In this document: positions 10,641 to 21,887 of the stretch, piece by piece
Numbering within the stretch: the stretch's first letter is position 1
Layout: each line of letters starts with the position of its first letter
Origin: Manis javanica
Lineage: Eukaryota > Chordata > Mammalia > Pholidota > Manidae
Reading direction: 5' to 3'
Assembly (NCBI RefSeq): GCF_040802235.1
Contig: NC_133157.1
Coordinates: 26,367,501-26,431,500 of the forward strand
Length of the DNA: 64,000 nt
The notes under the pieces: model-generated
Told to the model about the DNA's origin: nothing
The model's input: the letters and a program-made list of their open reading frames with translations, nothing else
Databases searched by the model: none
Position numbers and translations under genes: made by a program

Positions 10641-13600
10641 GCAAGACCCATCTATATGCTGCTTACAAGAGACCCACCTCAAACCCAGAGACATACACTA
10701 AAAGTCAAGGAATGGAAAAAGATATTTCATACAAAAAATAGGGAGAAAAAAGCAGGTGTTGCACTACTAGTATCAGACAAAATAGACTTCAAAACAAAGA
10801 AAGTAACAAGAAATAAAGAAGGATGTTACATAATGATAAAGGGCTCAGTCCTACAATAGGAAATAACCATTATAAATATATATGCACCCAATACAGGAGC
10901 ACCAACATATGTGAAACAAATACTAAGAGAATTAAAGAAGGAATTAGAATGCAATCCATTCATTTTAGGAGACTTCAACACACCACTCACTCCAAAGGAC
11001 AGATCCACCAGACAGAAAATAAGTAAGGTCAAAGAGGCACTGAACAACACATTAGAACAGATGGACCTAATAGACATCTACAGAACTTTACACCCAAAAG
11101 CAGCAGGATACACATTCTTCTCAAGTGCACATGAACATTTTCCAGGATAGAGCACATACTTGGCCGCAAAAAGAGCCTCAGTAAATTCAAAAAGATTGAA
11201 AATTTGCCAACCACATTGTCAGACCAGAAAGGTATAAAACTAGAAATAAATTGTAGAAAGAAAACAGAAAGGCTCACAAACACCTGGAGGCTTAACAACA
11301 TGCTCCTAAATAATCATTGGATCAATGGCCAAATTAAAATAGAGATCAAGCAATATATGGAGACAAATGACAACAACATCAGAAAGCCCCAACTTCTGTG
11401 GGATGCAGTGAAGGCAGTTCCAAGAGGAAAGTATGTAGCAATCCAGGCCTATTTAAAGAAGGAAGAACAATCCCAAATGAATAGTCTAATGTCACAATTA
11501 TTGAATTTGGAAAAAGAGGAACAAATGAGGCCCAAAGTCAGCAGAAGGAGGGACATAATAAAGATCAGAGAAGAAATAAATAAAATTGAGAAGAATAAGA
11601 AAATAGAAAAATCAATGAAACCAAGAGCTCATTCTTTGAGAAAATAAACAAAATAGATAAGCCTCTAGCCAGACTTACTAAGAGGAAAAGAGAATCTGCA
11701 CACATCAACAGAATCAGAAATGAGAAAGGAAAAATCATGACAGACCCTAAAGAAATACAAAGAATTATTAGCGAATACTATGAAAACCTATATGCTAACA
11801 AGCTGGAAAAACGAGAATAAATGGACAACTTCTTGGGCAAATACAACCTTCCAAGACTATCCAAGGAAGAAACAGAAAATCTAAACAGACCAATTACCAG
11901 CAACGTAATTGGATTGGTAATCAAAAACCTACCTAAGAGCAAAACCCCTGGGCCAGATAGATTTACCATGGAATTTTGTCAGACATACAGAGAAGACATA
12001 ATACCCATTCTCCTTAAAGTTTTCCAAAAAATAGAAGAGGAGGGAATACTCCCAAACTCATTCTATGAAGCCAGCATCACTTTAATACAAAAGCCAGCAA
12101 AAGACCCCACAAAAAAAGAAAATTACAGACCAGTATCCCTGATGAACATAGATGCAAAAATACTCAACAAAATATTAGCAAACTGAATTCACAAATACAT
12201 CAAGAGGATCATACATCATGATCACGTGGGATTCATCTCAGAGATGAAAGAATGGTACAACATTCAAAAATCCATCAACATCATCCTCTACATCAACAAA
12301 AAGGACAAAAACCACATGATCATCTCCATAGATTCTGAAAAAGCATTTTACAAAATTCAATATCCATTTATGATAAAAACTCTCAACAAAATGGGTATAG
12401 AGGGCAAGTATCTCAACATAATAAAGGCCATATATGACAAACCCACAGCCAACATTATACTTAGCAGCGAAAAACTGAAAGCTTTTCCTCTAAGATTGGC
12501 AACAGGACAGGGATGACCACTCTCCCCACTGTTATTCAGCATAGCACTGGAGGTTCTGGCGCTGGCAATCAGACAAAACAAAGAAATATGATTCATCCAG
12601 ATTGGTAAAGAAGAAGTCAAACTGTCACTATTTGCAGATGACATGATATTGTACATAAAAAAACCCTAAAGTCTCCACTCTATGAAGTGGAGTTCTCCAA
12701 AACTACGAGAACTAATATCTGAATACAGCAAAGTTGTAGGATACAAAATTAATACACAGAAATCTGTTGCTTTCCTATACACTAACAGTGAACTACCAGA
12801 AAGAGAAATCAGGAAAACAATTCCATTCACAATTGCGTCAAAAAAAGTAAAATACCTAGGAATAAACCTAACCAAGGAAGTGAAAGACCTATACCCTGAA
12901 AACTATAAGACACTCTTAAATGAAATTAAAGAGGACACTAACAAATGGAAACTCACCCCATGCTCTTGGCTAGGAAAAATTAATATTGTCAAAATGGCCA
13001 TCCTGCACAAAGCGATCTACAGATTCAATGCAATGCCTATCAAAATACCAACAGCATTCTTCAACGAACTGGAACAAATAGCTTTAAAATTCGTATTGAA
13101 CCAGCAAAGATCCTAAATAGCCAAAGCAATCCTGAGAAGGAAGAATAAAACAGGGGGGATCTTGCTTCCGAACTTCAAGCTCTACTACAAAGCCACAGTA
13201 ATCAAGACAACTTGGTACTGGCACAAGAACAGACCCACAAACCAGTGGATCAGAATAGATACTCCATATATTAACCCAAACATGTATGGTCAATTAATAT
13301 ATGATAAAGGAGCCATGCACATACATTGGAAAAATGACAGCCTCTTCAACAGCTGGTGTTGGCAAAACTAGACAGCTACATGTAAGAGAATGAAACTGGA
13401 TCATTGTCTAACCCTATACACAAAAGTAAATTCGAAATGGATCAAAGACCTGAATGTAAGTCATGAAACCATAAAACTATTAGAAAAAAAACATGGGCAA
13501 GAATCTCTTGCACATAAACATGAGTGACTTCTTCATGAACATATCTCCCTGGGCAAGGGAAACTAAAGCAAAAATGAACAAGTGGGACTATATCAAGCTG

Positions 13601-14380
13601 AAAAACTTCTTTACAGCAAAGGACACCACCAATAGAATAAAAAAGCATCCTACAGTATGGGAGAATATATTCATAAATGACAGATCTCATAAAGGGTTGA
13701 CATCTAAAATACATAAAGAGCTCATGCACCTTAACAAACAAAAAGCAAATAATCCAATTAAAAAATGGGCAGAGGAACTGGACAGACAGTTCTCCAAAGA
13801 AGAAATTCAGATGGCCAACAGACACATGAAAAGATGCTCCACATTACTAGTCATCAGAGAAATGCAAATTAAAACCACAATGAGATATCACCTCACACCA
13901 GTAAGGATTGCCACCATCCAAAAGACAAACAACAACAAATGTTGGCGAGGTTGTGGAGAAAGGGGAACCCTCCTACACTGCTGGTGGGAATGTAAAGTAG
14001 TCCAACCATTGTGGAAAGCAATATGGAGGTTCCTCAGAAAGCTCAAAATAGAAATACCATTTTCCCCAGAAATTCCACTTCTGGGAATTTACCCTAGGAA
14101 TGCAGCAGCCCAGTTTGAAAAAGACAGATCCACCCCTATGTTTATCACAGCACTATTTACAATAGCCAAGAGATGGAAGCAATCTAAGTGTCCATCAGTA
14201 GATGAATGGATAAAGAAGATGTGGTACATATACCCAATAGAATATTATTCAGCCTTAAGAAGAACACAAATCCTGCCATTTGCAACAACATGGATGGAGC
14301 TAGAGGGTATTATGCTCAGTGAAATAAGCCAGGTGGAGAAAGACAAGTACCAAATGATTTCACTCATATGTGGAGTATAA
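10641..14380 (+). pseudogene. L1-C ORF2 (right half of L1-A/C), broken
   Basis: Continuation of the ORF2 interrupted at 2710. The endonuclease remnant spans 10641-11650 and its SDH motif reads SDQ near 11220. The reverse transcriptase spans about 11820-13100, with [14 protein letters not shown] near 12325 (an Asp-to-Tyr change in the AFDK box) and an intact FADD at 12631-12642. A shift follows within about ten codons. The C-terminal 295 codons (13493-14380) are fully open, with the Cys/His-rich segment ([18 protein letters not shown]) and the family's ICGV end. Other surviving frames are 10911-11150, 11204-11647, 11821-12186, 12226-12516 and 12682-13116. It cannot make a whole ORF2p. Confidence 0.87.
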
Positions 14381-14725
14381 GAACAAAGAAAAACTGAAGG
14401 AACGAAACAGCAGCAGACTCACAGAACCCAAGAATGTACTAACAATTACCAAAGGGAAAGGGACTGGTAAGAATGGGTGGGAATGGAGGTATAAAGGGGC
14501 AGGAGGGAAACGAAAGGGGGTATTATGATTAGCATGTATAATGTGGGGGAAGGGGCAGAGGAAGGGCTGTGCAACACAGAGAAGACAAGTGGTGATTCTA
14601 CAGGATCTTACTATGCTAATGAACAGTGACTGTAATGGGGTATGTTGGGGGGACTTGGTGATGGGTGGACTCTAATAAACATAATGTTCCTCATGTAATT
14701 GTAGATTAGTGATACTAAAAAAAAG
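14381..14725 (+). repeat. L1-C 3' UTR and A-tail
   Basis: G-rich 3' UTR with the lineage-typical end (gtagattagtgatact) and a short A-tail. It is followed by the right TSD tggataact (14726-14734). Confidence 0.8.
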
Positions 14726-14734
14726 TGGATAACT

Positions 14735-17700
14735 AAGAATCTATTAATGAGTATTTTAAAATGTTACTTCATTTCAATAAAGCTGTATCTAATTTAATAT
14801 ATATATAATGAGAAGTACATCACTTATCCTCAGTATGACTTTTTTCAGTTACTTTTCTTAAGTCTCAGGTAGGTAAGCTTGTTGTCTCAGCTAGTAGTGT
14901 GGGGCAGAAGGAGAATCCATTAACTCTTTGGCACTTTGTTGTGAGAACTAAATTAGATAACACATATCAAGTGACTGGTGTAGTAGATAGTTCCAACATG
15001 TCATCTAAAATTATACATAATGTAATGGAATACAATATAATAAAATATATAATGTAATATAAAGATACTAAGTATTTATATATTCATAAATATAATAAAA
15101 TGTAACTTCTACATCTATTAGACTGACCCAGATGGAAAAAAATGCTTTAGTTTTTTTTTTTTAGACCAAGGGGGTTAAAGTTTGGGACAATAATTGAAGG
15201 ACTGCGATTAGTTTCTGATACAGGTAATAACCTGATCCAGTCTATAAACTGGATAGATATCTCTCAGATGGGAGGTAGGACATGGAATTTGCTCTCACTT
15301 AATATGTCACTTAGTAATGTCTTTCTCCCTAACTTTTGTAATTTTCTATATTCTCTTTTCTTTCTTTGCCACTTATATCTGACATGCATATTTTGCATTT
15401 TTCCAGGCCAAGTCATAACAGTTTATAAGTATTTATTCATACATATTTTCTCTCAATTTTTATATTTGCTAGTTTAGAATGAATAGCCGTATCTTCCATA
15501 TTATTTTAGTTTTTGGCCATGAGAATTCAATATCTGACTGGACTAATAATGCCTAATTTTTACTGAGTTCTTTGTCGTAGGCACATTACATAGTTGTAAG
15601 TCCATTAACTCATTCAGTCTTCAGTGCAACTCTTGATAACATTTTTTTGCTCACACTTTTCAGGGAAGGAAACAAGAGACAGAAGTTTCAGTAACCTGTC
15701 CAAGGTCATAGAGATAGCATGCTAAAGGCAGATTCCAATATCCAGTTGTCTAGTTCTAAAGTTAGCTCTCTTAACTACTCGACTAGACAATCTCTCACAG
15801 ATTCCTACACCAATTCTGAGAAAGAAACGATTTAAAATTGTTCTCTGCTGTGTTAAACTGAAATAGCAAGCATCACTTGCTTGTGTTATTTCTGGTGTTA
15901 AGTAATATGATAGAGAACTCTGAAGGCTAGATCAGAGTTTCTTTTCTCTAATGTCTTTTGAGTGTGATACTCATAGTTTTTATATGTAGCAAGCAATTTT
16001 GCAATTATGAGAATCAGATAATCAAGAGTATGATATGAGAATCCTTACCATAACATTGTCTATACCAATCACACACTTGAAGTCTTCTAGCTTTCATCTT
16101 TATTCTGCAAATCTGTATATACTTTAGGATGTTTAAATGCCCTAAATCTTGCTTTGCCTGCCTTTTCCAGTGTAACTCATCTTTTGCTAAGATCTGTTTA
16201 CTTATAACTTTATTCTGCATCATTAAACACTCAACTGTGCTTTTATTGTTTCTTATTTATTTTGTGAAGATGCCCAAACATATTTATAGACTAATTATAT
16301 AAAGGACTATATGTTATATTTTATTATACTACCACTGTCATACCTGTGTTCACTGGGTTGTGTAGGTAGAATGAAAATATTTCATGCTGAACATATATGT
16401 TCTCTCAAAGAGCACACATTTTCTTTGATCTTTATGTATCTAGAGAGTTTGAAGACATGGATGAGAGGCTTACTCCTTGGCATGTCATAGAGGGCAGCAC
16501 TTTAAATGTATCTCCTGTCCCTTCCCTTCATTATCATTTTTCTTCCTGTTAGAGAGTGTCTCCCAGGCAGTGATTCTGGTAAAAGCCTTAACAGAAGAGA
16601 TGATATTTCCAATATCTTACTTTATTGGAAAAAATTCCCTTCTTCCTGCTCATCCTTTCCTGTCTTCAGTCACATTAGCACATGGACTTATTTCCACAAA
16701 GGAATAAGTTAATTCAGAAGGTCTAAATTGTTTGAAGATATTTGTTGTGAAAGAAGAGAAAGAGAAAGAGAAGGAAACAGAAGAGGAGGAGAAGGAGCCA
16801 TTTTTTACTCTTAAAGAAAATGCAGCAAACTTAAAACTTGTATCCTGGGAGTAGGGTTGTTGAGGAGAAAGGAATGAAAGAGGAATGGCTATCTTTTTCT
16901 GTGTTCAAAAATGGATATTTATCCAGAATCCAGGGTGAATAAGAGCAAAACAGGGACTTCACTAAAAGCAACTAATCCTTGACAATTTGCTTTCTACATG
17001 ATGACCTCATGACAGGTCCTCTAGCTACTCCTCCAAGCACGATGTCACTCCTAAGTCCCTCTAATGAGAAATTCTGAAGCTGCTACTGACAGCCTCAATG
17101 CTCTGAAATGACCGTGCTGAATTTTGTTTAGTCTCTGTAAAATACTGCAGTGTTTCTTTATTCATTCGTTCATAATGTTTTCATATGTGTAAAGGCTTCT
17201 ACCAACTAGATATTTTCTTTTCTAGGAAAACTTCTTAACTCATGGTCTAGGTTGGATGTCCCTGCTATGTGCTGTGTACGGTCTTAACATCCTTCATTTA
17301 TTCTTTTATTCAAAACATACTATATCACATATACTGTGATATGTAATAGGGATCTCATCGTGAGTACTAGACTTTGAAAATGGACTCTTGATATGAAATG
17401 CTTATGGTATTTATTTCATACATTTCAGAAACAAATTATTTATGTGCTATGTAGCATGTTCCAATGCAAAAAGTTATGGAACATTTTTCAAATAATTTTT
17501 TCAAACTAAAATTTCTCTATACCCAAAACTGTCATATAGAGAATAAAACTATGATCAATCCTATCTGTGAATGCATAATCAGAGAATACAAAGTACATCT
17601 AAACTGAATACTCAAATGATGTCATTTATTTTTATTAATGGGTGGAATTCCAAATTCTTGCTTAGAAATCTATAATACATAACACAAATAGGTAACAAAC

Positions 17701-20436
17701 ATAAAATACATGCTTTAAAGGAGTGCCAAAACGTACTATTCATTCTTGATGAAAAGTCTTAGTCATCTAGACTTAGGAAGAGAAATCATTAAGAGAAAGA
17801 TTATCTGTCTTAAACTGTTGGTCAGCATAATTCCCAGTGGTGAGATACTGGAGATATTTCCCTAAAAGCCATTCAAAATGCGTTACTATTAGTATTTAAT
17901 GTTTTTCCCCTAAAAGATCCAACAATAGTATAGAAAAACAAAAGTAAATGATGTTGTATGTAATATATTTCAATTTAAAGCATGCTTTAACCTTGTATTT
18001 TCTCTAGAATGCTGAAATTCTGTCATGTAATGGTTACAGTTATATGAGAAGACATACCACCACATGTGTATCACCAATGCAGATAATAGCCCTGGAGAAG
18101 AGTTAAGGACAAGGGACAGTGGTCATGATATAATATTACATGAAAAAATGGAAGTTTCCCAATTATATAAACGGTCACAAAGATATACATATAGTGCCCG
18201 AAGGGTATAGTCCCAAATGATAAGTGTAGTTTTCTCTGGAATGTGGGATTTTGGGCATTAAAATATTTCCCTAATTTCTTTATGTTTTCAAATTAATTTT
18301 TCCTTAACTGTTTTATGATTATTAATATCAGAAATAGTATTTTCAAAATTTCCTGTGAATGGAACAGTTGCCAAGATGTCCAGGACTTTGGCCCCTGTTT
18401 TCTCTAAAACTCCAAGTAGGAAATAAAAGAATCAATGGAGAGGAATTTGGAGAGGAGATTTTTACATGGACTAATTTGACGCAATCTAGTAAGCTGAGTT
18501 CAGCCAGTCACTCTCACACATACATCCACCATCAGCAAACATACTGACAGCAGCCTCAATTTTTGCAAAAGGATTCTAGAACCCACTATCTCTTGTGGCC
18601 GAGCTCAGTAGTGCAGATTGGATGCTGAGTAAAGCGTCCAACAGTATCACACACACAAAACGTGCAAGAGAGGACCTACCTGGTAGGTAGGAGGGATCCT
18701 GGGCAAACAGCAGGAGATCCTGTTACCTTTTCTCTTTCTTCCATTAAAAGGTAAAATTACTTTTCCTTCTTTAGGTTAGTTGATCTCTCTCCAAAGGCTC
18801 AGTCCTTACATTGTTCCTCACCATTGGGCATCACCTGTGGGAAGAAAGCAACCTCTGCTTGGGAGTGTGATCACGAAGCAGTCCCCCTTCTCCCCATGTT
18901 TACCAACAGGACAGAGCAGTAGTTTCTTGGAAAGCGCAGGTACTCACGCAGACTCCCTGATTTAACCCAGGGCACGTTCTGAGACAGAGCATGGCACTCA
19001 CCATGGCAGATTTCCTCAAGAGGAAATATTCGACACTGAATATTGCACCCCATGTCCTTCTTCCTCCGGCTTTTCTTACTGTTTATAAAGCACTTTTGTT
19101 CTTCACAATATGACATCTCTGGCCGACCATCCCGAATGCTTGTTCACGTAAGTGACTTTCTAGGAGCTCTAAAAGGACGTGATGATGAGCACTACGGGGG
19201 AATTTAGAATAGGTCGTTGTCTCCCTTTTCTAAGTGGTGTTGAGAACCATTCTGAATTTTTTTTCACCATCTTGTAGGAGCCTCCGTATGAATAGGAGCC
19301 TCACTTCTGAGATTGATTAGATCATGCTATCCTGCATATTGTAAATTATTTCTTGGGCTGTAGCATGGAAGCCTACTGTTTGTGCTTCAGCGTTTGTTCT
19401 TATTGCTAGTAAGGTATCTTCATGGACAGGAACTATATTACAATTGAAAGAGCAGTTGTGCTGGAGTCGTGGCACCTGTAGCTCAGTGTGGGCCCTGTGG
19501 CCTCGTTCTGTACAAACCTTGAGCAGGACACTTACGATGGACATGGCGTACAATGTAGTAACAGTACTTATTTTGTAGGGTTGATGTGAGGATTAATATA
19601 ACTCACCTGAAAGATCTTGGTCCTGAGGGAGTGCACAGTACATGTTAGTTTAGTCTGCACTCCTAGGCTGGCATTTGATTTTTCTAAGGAAAAGAGAAAC
19701 AGATAATGCCAAAATGTAAATCCTCCTTTCCCATGATTTTTCAGTTTTATTTATATATTTTCACCTAGAATAAACCATTCAGAATTCCTAATTACCATAT
19801 GTTTTCTCCTTTCTCAAAATAACTCTTCCCAACTGTGCTCATCTTCCTCATGTAAGCATCAGTGGGGAATCATCACATCTCCTCTTAACATAGATAACAT
19901 GGTTTATTGAGACTACTGTCTGCAGAACAAGAAAGCTATTTGAGATGCAAGCTTGGATATTTTTATTCAGCATTCCCTTTCACCAGTGTTTCACCAGCTT
20001 TTTCTGTCTACATCGACATTTCTGCAGCTATTCCTCCTTAGATGAGTTTGAATCTCAGGTCTCTTCTCCTTGAGCTACAGTCATGCTCTTAGAACCCACA
20101 GGCGGGTGTCCTATAATGTGACATGACTGCTTGTAGTGATGAGGGGGCAGACAAAAAAAATAAAAAAGCTTTCATCCCAGTAGAAAGTCATGTTATATAA
20201 ATTTGTGTCAGTACTATGTCAATCTGCCATATGAGTACTCTCACCTCTGGGCCCTAAACATTTCCAGAGGGCACCCCCGCAGCTCTGACACCAATTTAAA
20301 TGCTCCTTTGTTTCCATCTGAGAGACTCTGAAGTCCCAGAAGTGATTTAAAGTTGAACATTTAAATCTTGCTGTATTAGGAAGAACTTTTAAATAGATTA
20401 GAAATAATGTCTGAAAGTTCTAAATTACACCTTATT
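14735..20436. other. Gene-free AT-rich stretch
   Basis: No supported gene. It holds a degraded MIR (listed separately), an L2-like patch near 17255-17330, a purine-rich GA stretch at 16748-16800, a MIR/L2-like patch near 19500-19640, and AT-rich unique-looking DNA. Open frames here (for example 16014-16223, 18871-19116, 19317-19553) are short, show no domain and have no supporting context. Confidence 0.5.
15570..15785 (-). repeat. MIR SINE, degraded
   Basis: Shows the MIR core in reverse orientation: lattcattcagtctt-like upstream part, gggaaggaaacaagagacag, taacctgtccaaggtcatag, and the terminal ctcttaactactc. These blocks are in the right order and spacing for an ancient MIR. Confidence 0.6.
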
Positions 20437-20790
20437 AAAAGCTGTATTTCTTTTTATTTTTTTGTTTATTGAGGATGCATTGATATACAATCTTAGAAAG
20501 GCTTCACGTTAGCAACATTGTGGTTACTACAATCCCCGTATTATCAAGTCCCCACCACATAACCCTTTATTGTCACTGTCCATAAGCATAGTAAGATGCT
20601 CTAGAGTCACTACTTGTTTTCTCTGTGCTATAATTCCTTCCCCGTGCCCCTCTATATTATGTGTGCCACTCATAATACCCCTTATTCCCCTTCTCCCTCC
20701 CTTCCCAACCATTCTTTCCAACCCCTTTTCCTTTGGCAACCGCTAGTCCATTCTTGGGTTCTGTGAGTCTACTGAAAAGCTGTATTTCTT
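20437..20790 (-). mobile_element. 5'-truncated L1 3' end with 16-bp TSD
   Basis: About 320 bp of L1 3' UTR and the extreme ORF2 end in minus orientation, beginning with a T-rich tail. The string aaaagctgtatttctt occurs at 20437-20452 and 20775-20790, a clear target-site duplication. The body matches the 3' ends of L1-D and L1-E. Confidence 0.85.
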
Positions 20791-20992
20791 ATTTGAAATA
20801 ATGTTTTCCCTGATTACAGAAATAATATATTTTCATTATAGAAAATTTATGAATTTCTTATTTGAAATAATTCTTTCCCTAATTATAGAAATGATATATT
20901 TTCATTGTAGAAAATTTGGTAATTTCTTATTTGAAATAATTCTTTCTCTGATTACAGAAATGATATATTTTCATTGTAGCAAATTTGAGAAA
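20783..20992. repeat. Tandem repeat, 3 units of about 69 bp
   Basis: Three imperfect units share tttcttatttgaaataat, then a variable ttccctgattacag-like part, then atattttcattgtag. The unit length is 69 bp, so the frame stays open and yields a pseudo-repetitive peptide from 20801 that is not a gene. The right TSD of the adjacent L1 overlaps the first unit. Confidence 0.8.
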
Positions 20993-21526
20993 ACCAGAAA
21001 AGCCTAATGGATCACAATTTCAGAGATAACTATTGATATTTTGATTATTTTTATTCATATACTAAGTGTAGTGGAAACTTGAGAGCACACTGCTCTTCCT
21101 GTTTTATAACTTGCTGTTTAAAATTAATAATATATTGTATGTATTTTCTCATGTTATTTTATTAGACAATTAAGATGAATGTCACATTTTTTATGTGGTA
21201 AACAGGGATGGTGCAGAACACATGTAACAAATGGATACAAAAGAGTTTCTTGTTGAATACTTGCAAGTTTCTACTTTTTTTTGTTTTGGTGTTTTGAAAA
21301 TGATGATAATGTTAGAGAACTGAAACAGTTTTTCTTCACTCTAGTGCTTATTCGTAAATGTTAGGTTTTTGTATTTTAATTTCCTCCACATTTATGTTTG
21401 TTCAGTACCTCCACAAATGTATGGGCTGGAGTTAAGAAAGCATTAATTTTAACAAGGAGACTTTAGGCTCTATAAATATTATTTATCTATAATAAATATC
21501 GCATGAAATAAGGAGATGGAACACAT
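20993..21526. other. AT-rich gap
   Basis: No gene or named repeat is recognised. The sequence is AT-rich (poly-T and ATT runs) up to the T-rich tail of L1-D. Confidence 0.5.
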
Positions 21527-21887
21527 AATTCTATTTGTTTGTTTGTTTATTTATTTATTTATATTAAGGCATCATTGATAGACAATCTTATGAAGGTTTC
21601 ACATAGCAACATTGTGGTTATAGCATTCACCCATATTATCAAGTCCCCTCCAAACTCCATTGCAGTCACTGTTCATCAGTATAATATAATGCTATAGTGT
21701 CACTACTTGTCTTCTCCGTGCTATATTGCCTTCCCCGTGAGCCACCTACATTATGTGTGCTAGTCATAATGCCTCTCAATGCCCTTCTCCCCTACAGTCT
21801 CCACAACCTCTTCCCTTTGGTAGCTGCTAGTCCGTTTGTTAGTCTGTCAGTCTGCTGTTGTTTTGTTTCTTCAGTTTTGCTTTGCTG

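Larger units (their letters stand above)
490..14725 (+). mobile_element. L1-A/C: old full-length LINE-1, split by the L1-B/ERV insertion
   Basis: Two L1 segments (490-2710 and about 10592-14725) together make one about 6.3-kb element. The 9-bp sequence tggataact lies at 481-489, just before the L1 5' end, and again at 14726-14734, just after its short A-tail. This is a target-site duplication linking both halves. The left half has the 5' UTR, ORF1 and the first codons of ORF2. The right half resumes ORF2 at the same point and runs through the 3' UTR. Both halves lie on the plus strand and carry many stops, so the copy is dead. Confidence 0.85.

Noticed and set aside
16748-16800. GA-rich stretch as a regulatory element
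   Set aside because: A simple purine-rich repeat. Nothing nearby links it to a promoter.
20801-21007. Repetitive 68-codon frame
   Set aside because: A product of the 69-bp tandem repeat whose unit is a multiple of three; not a gene.
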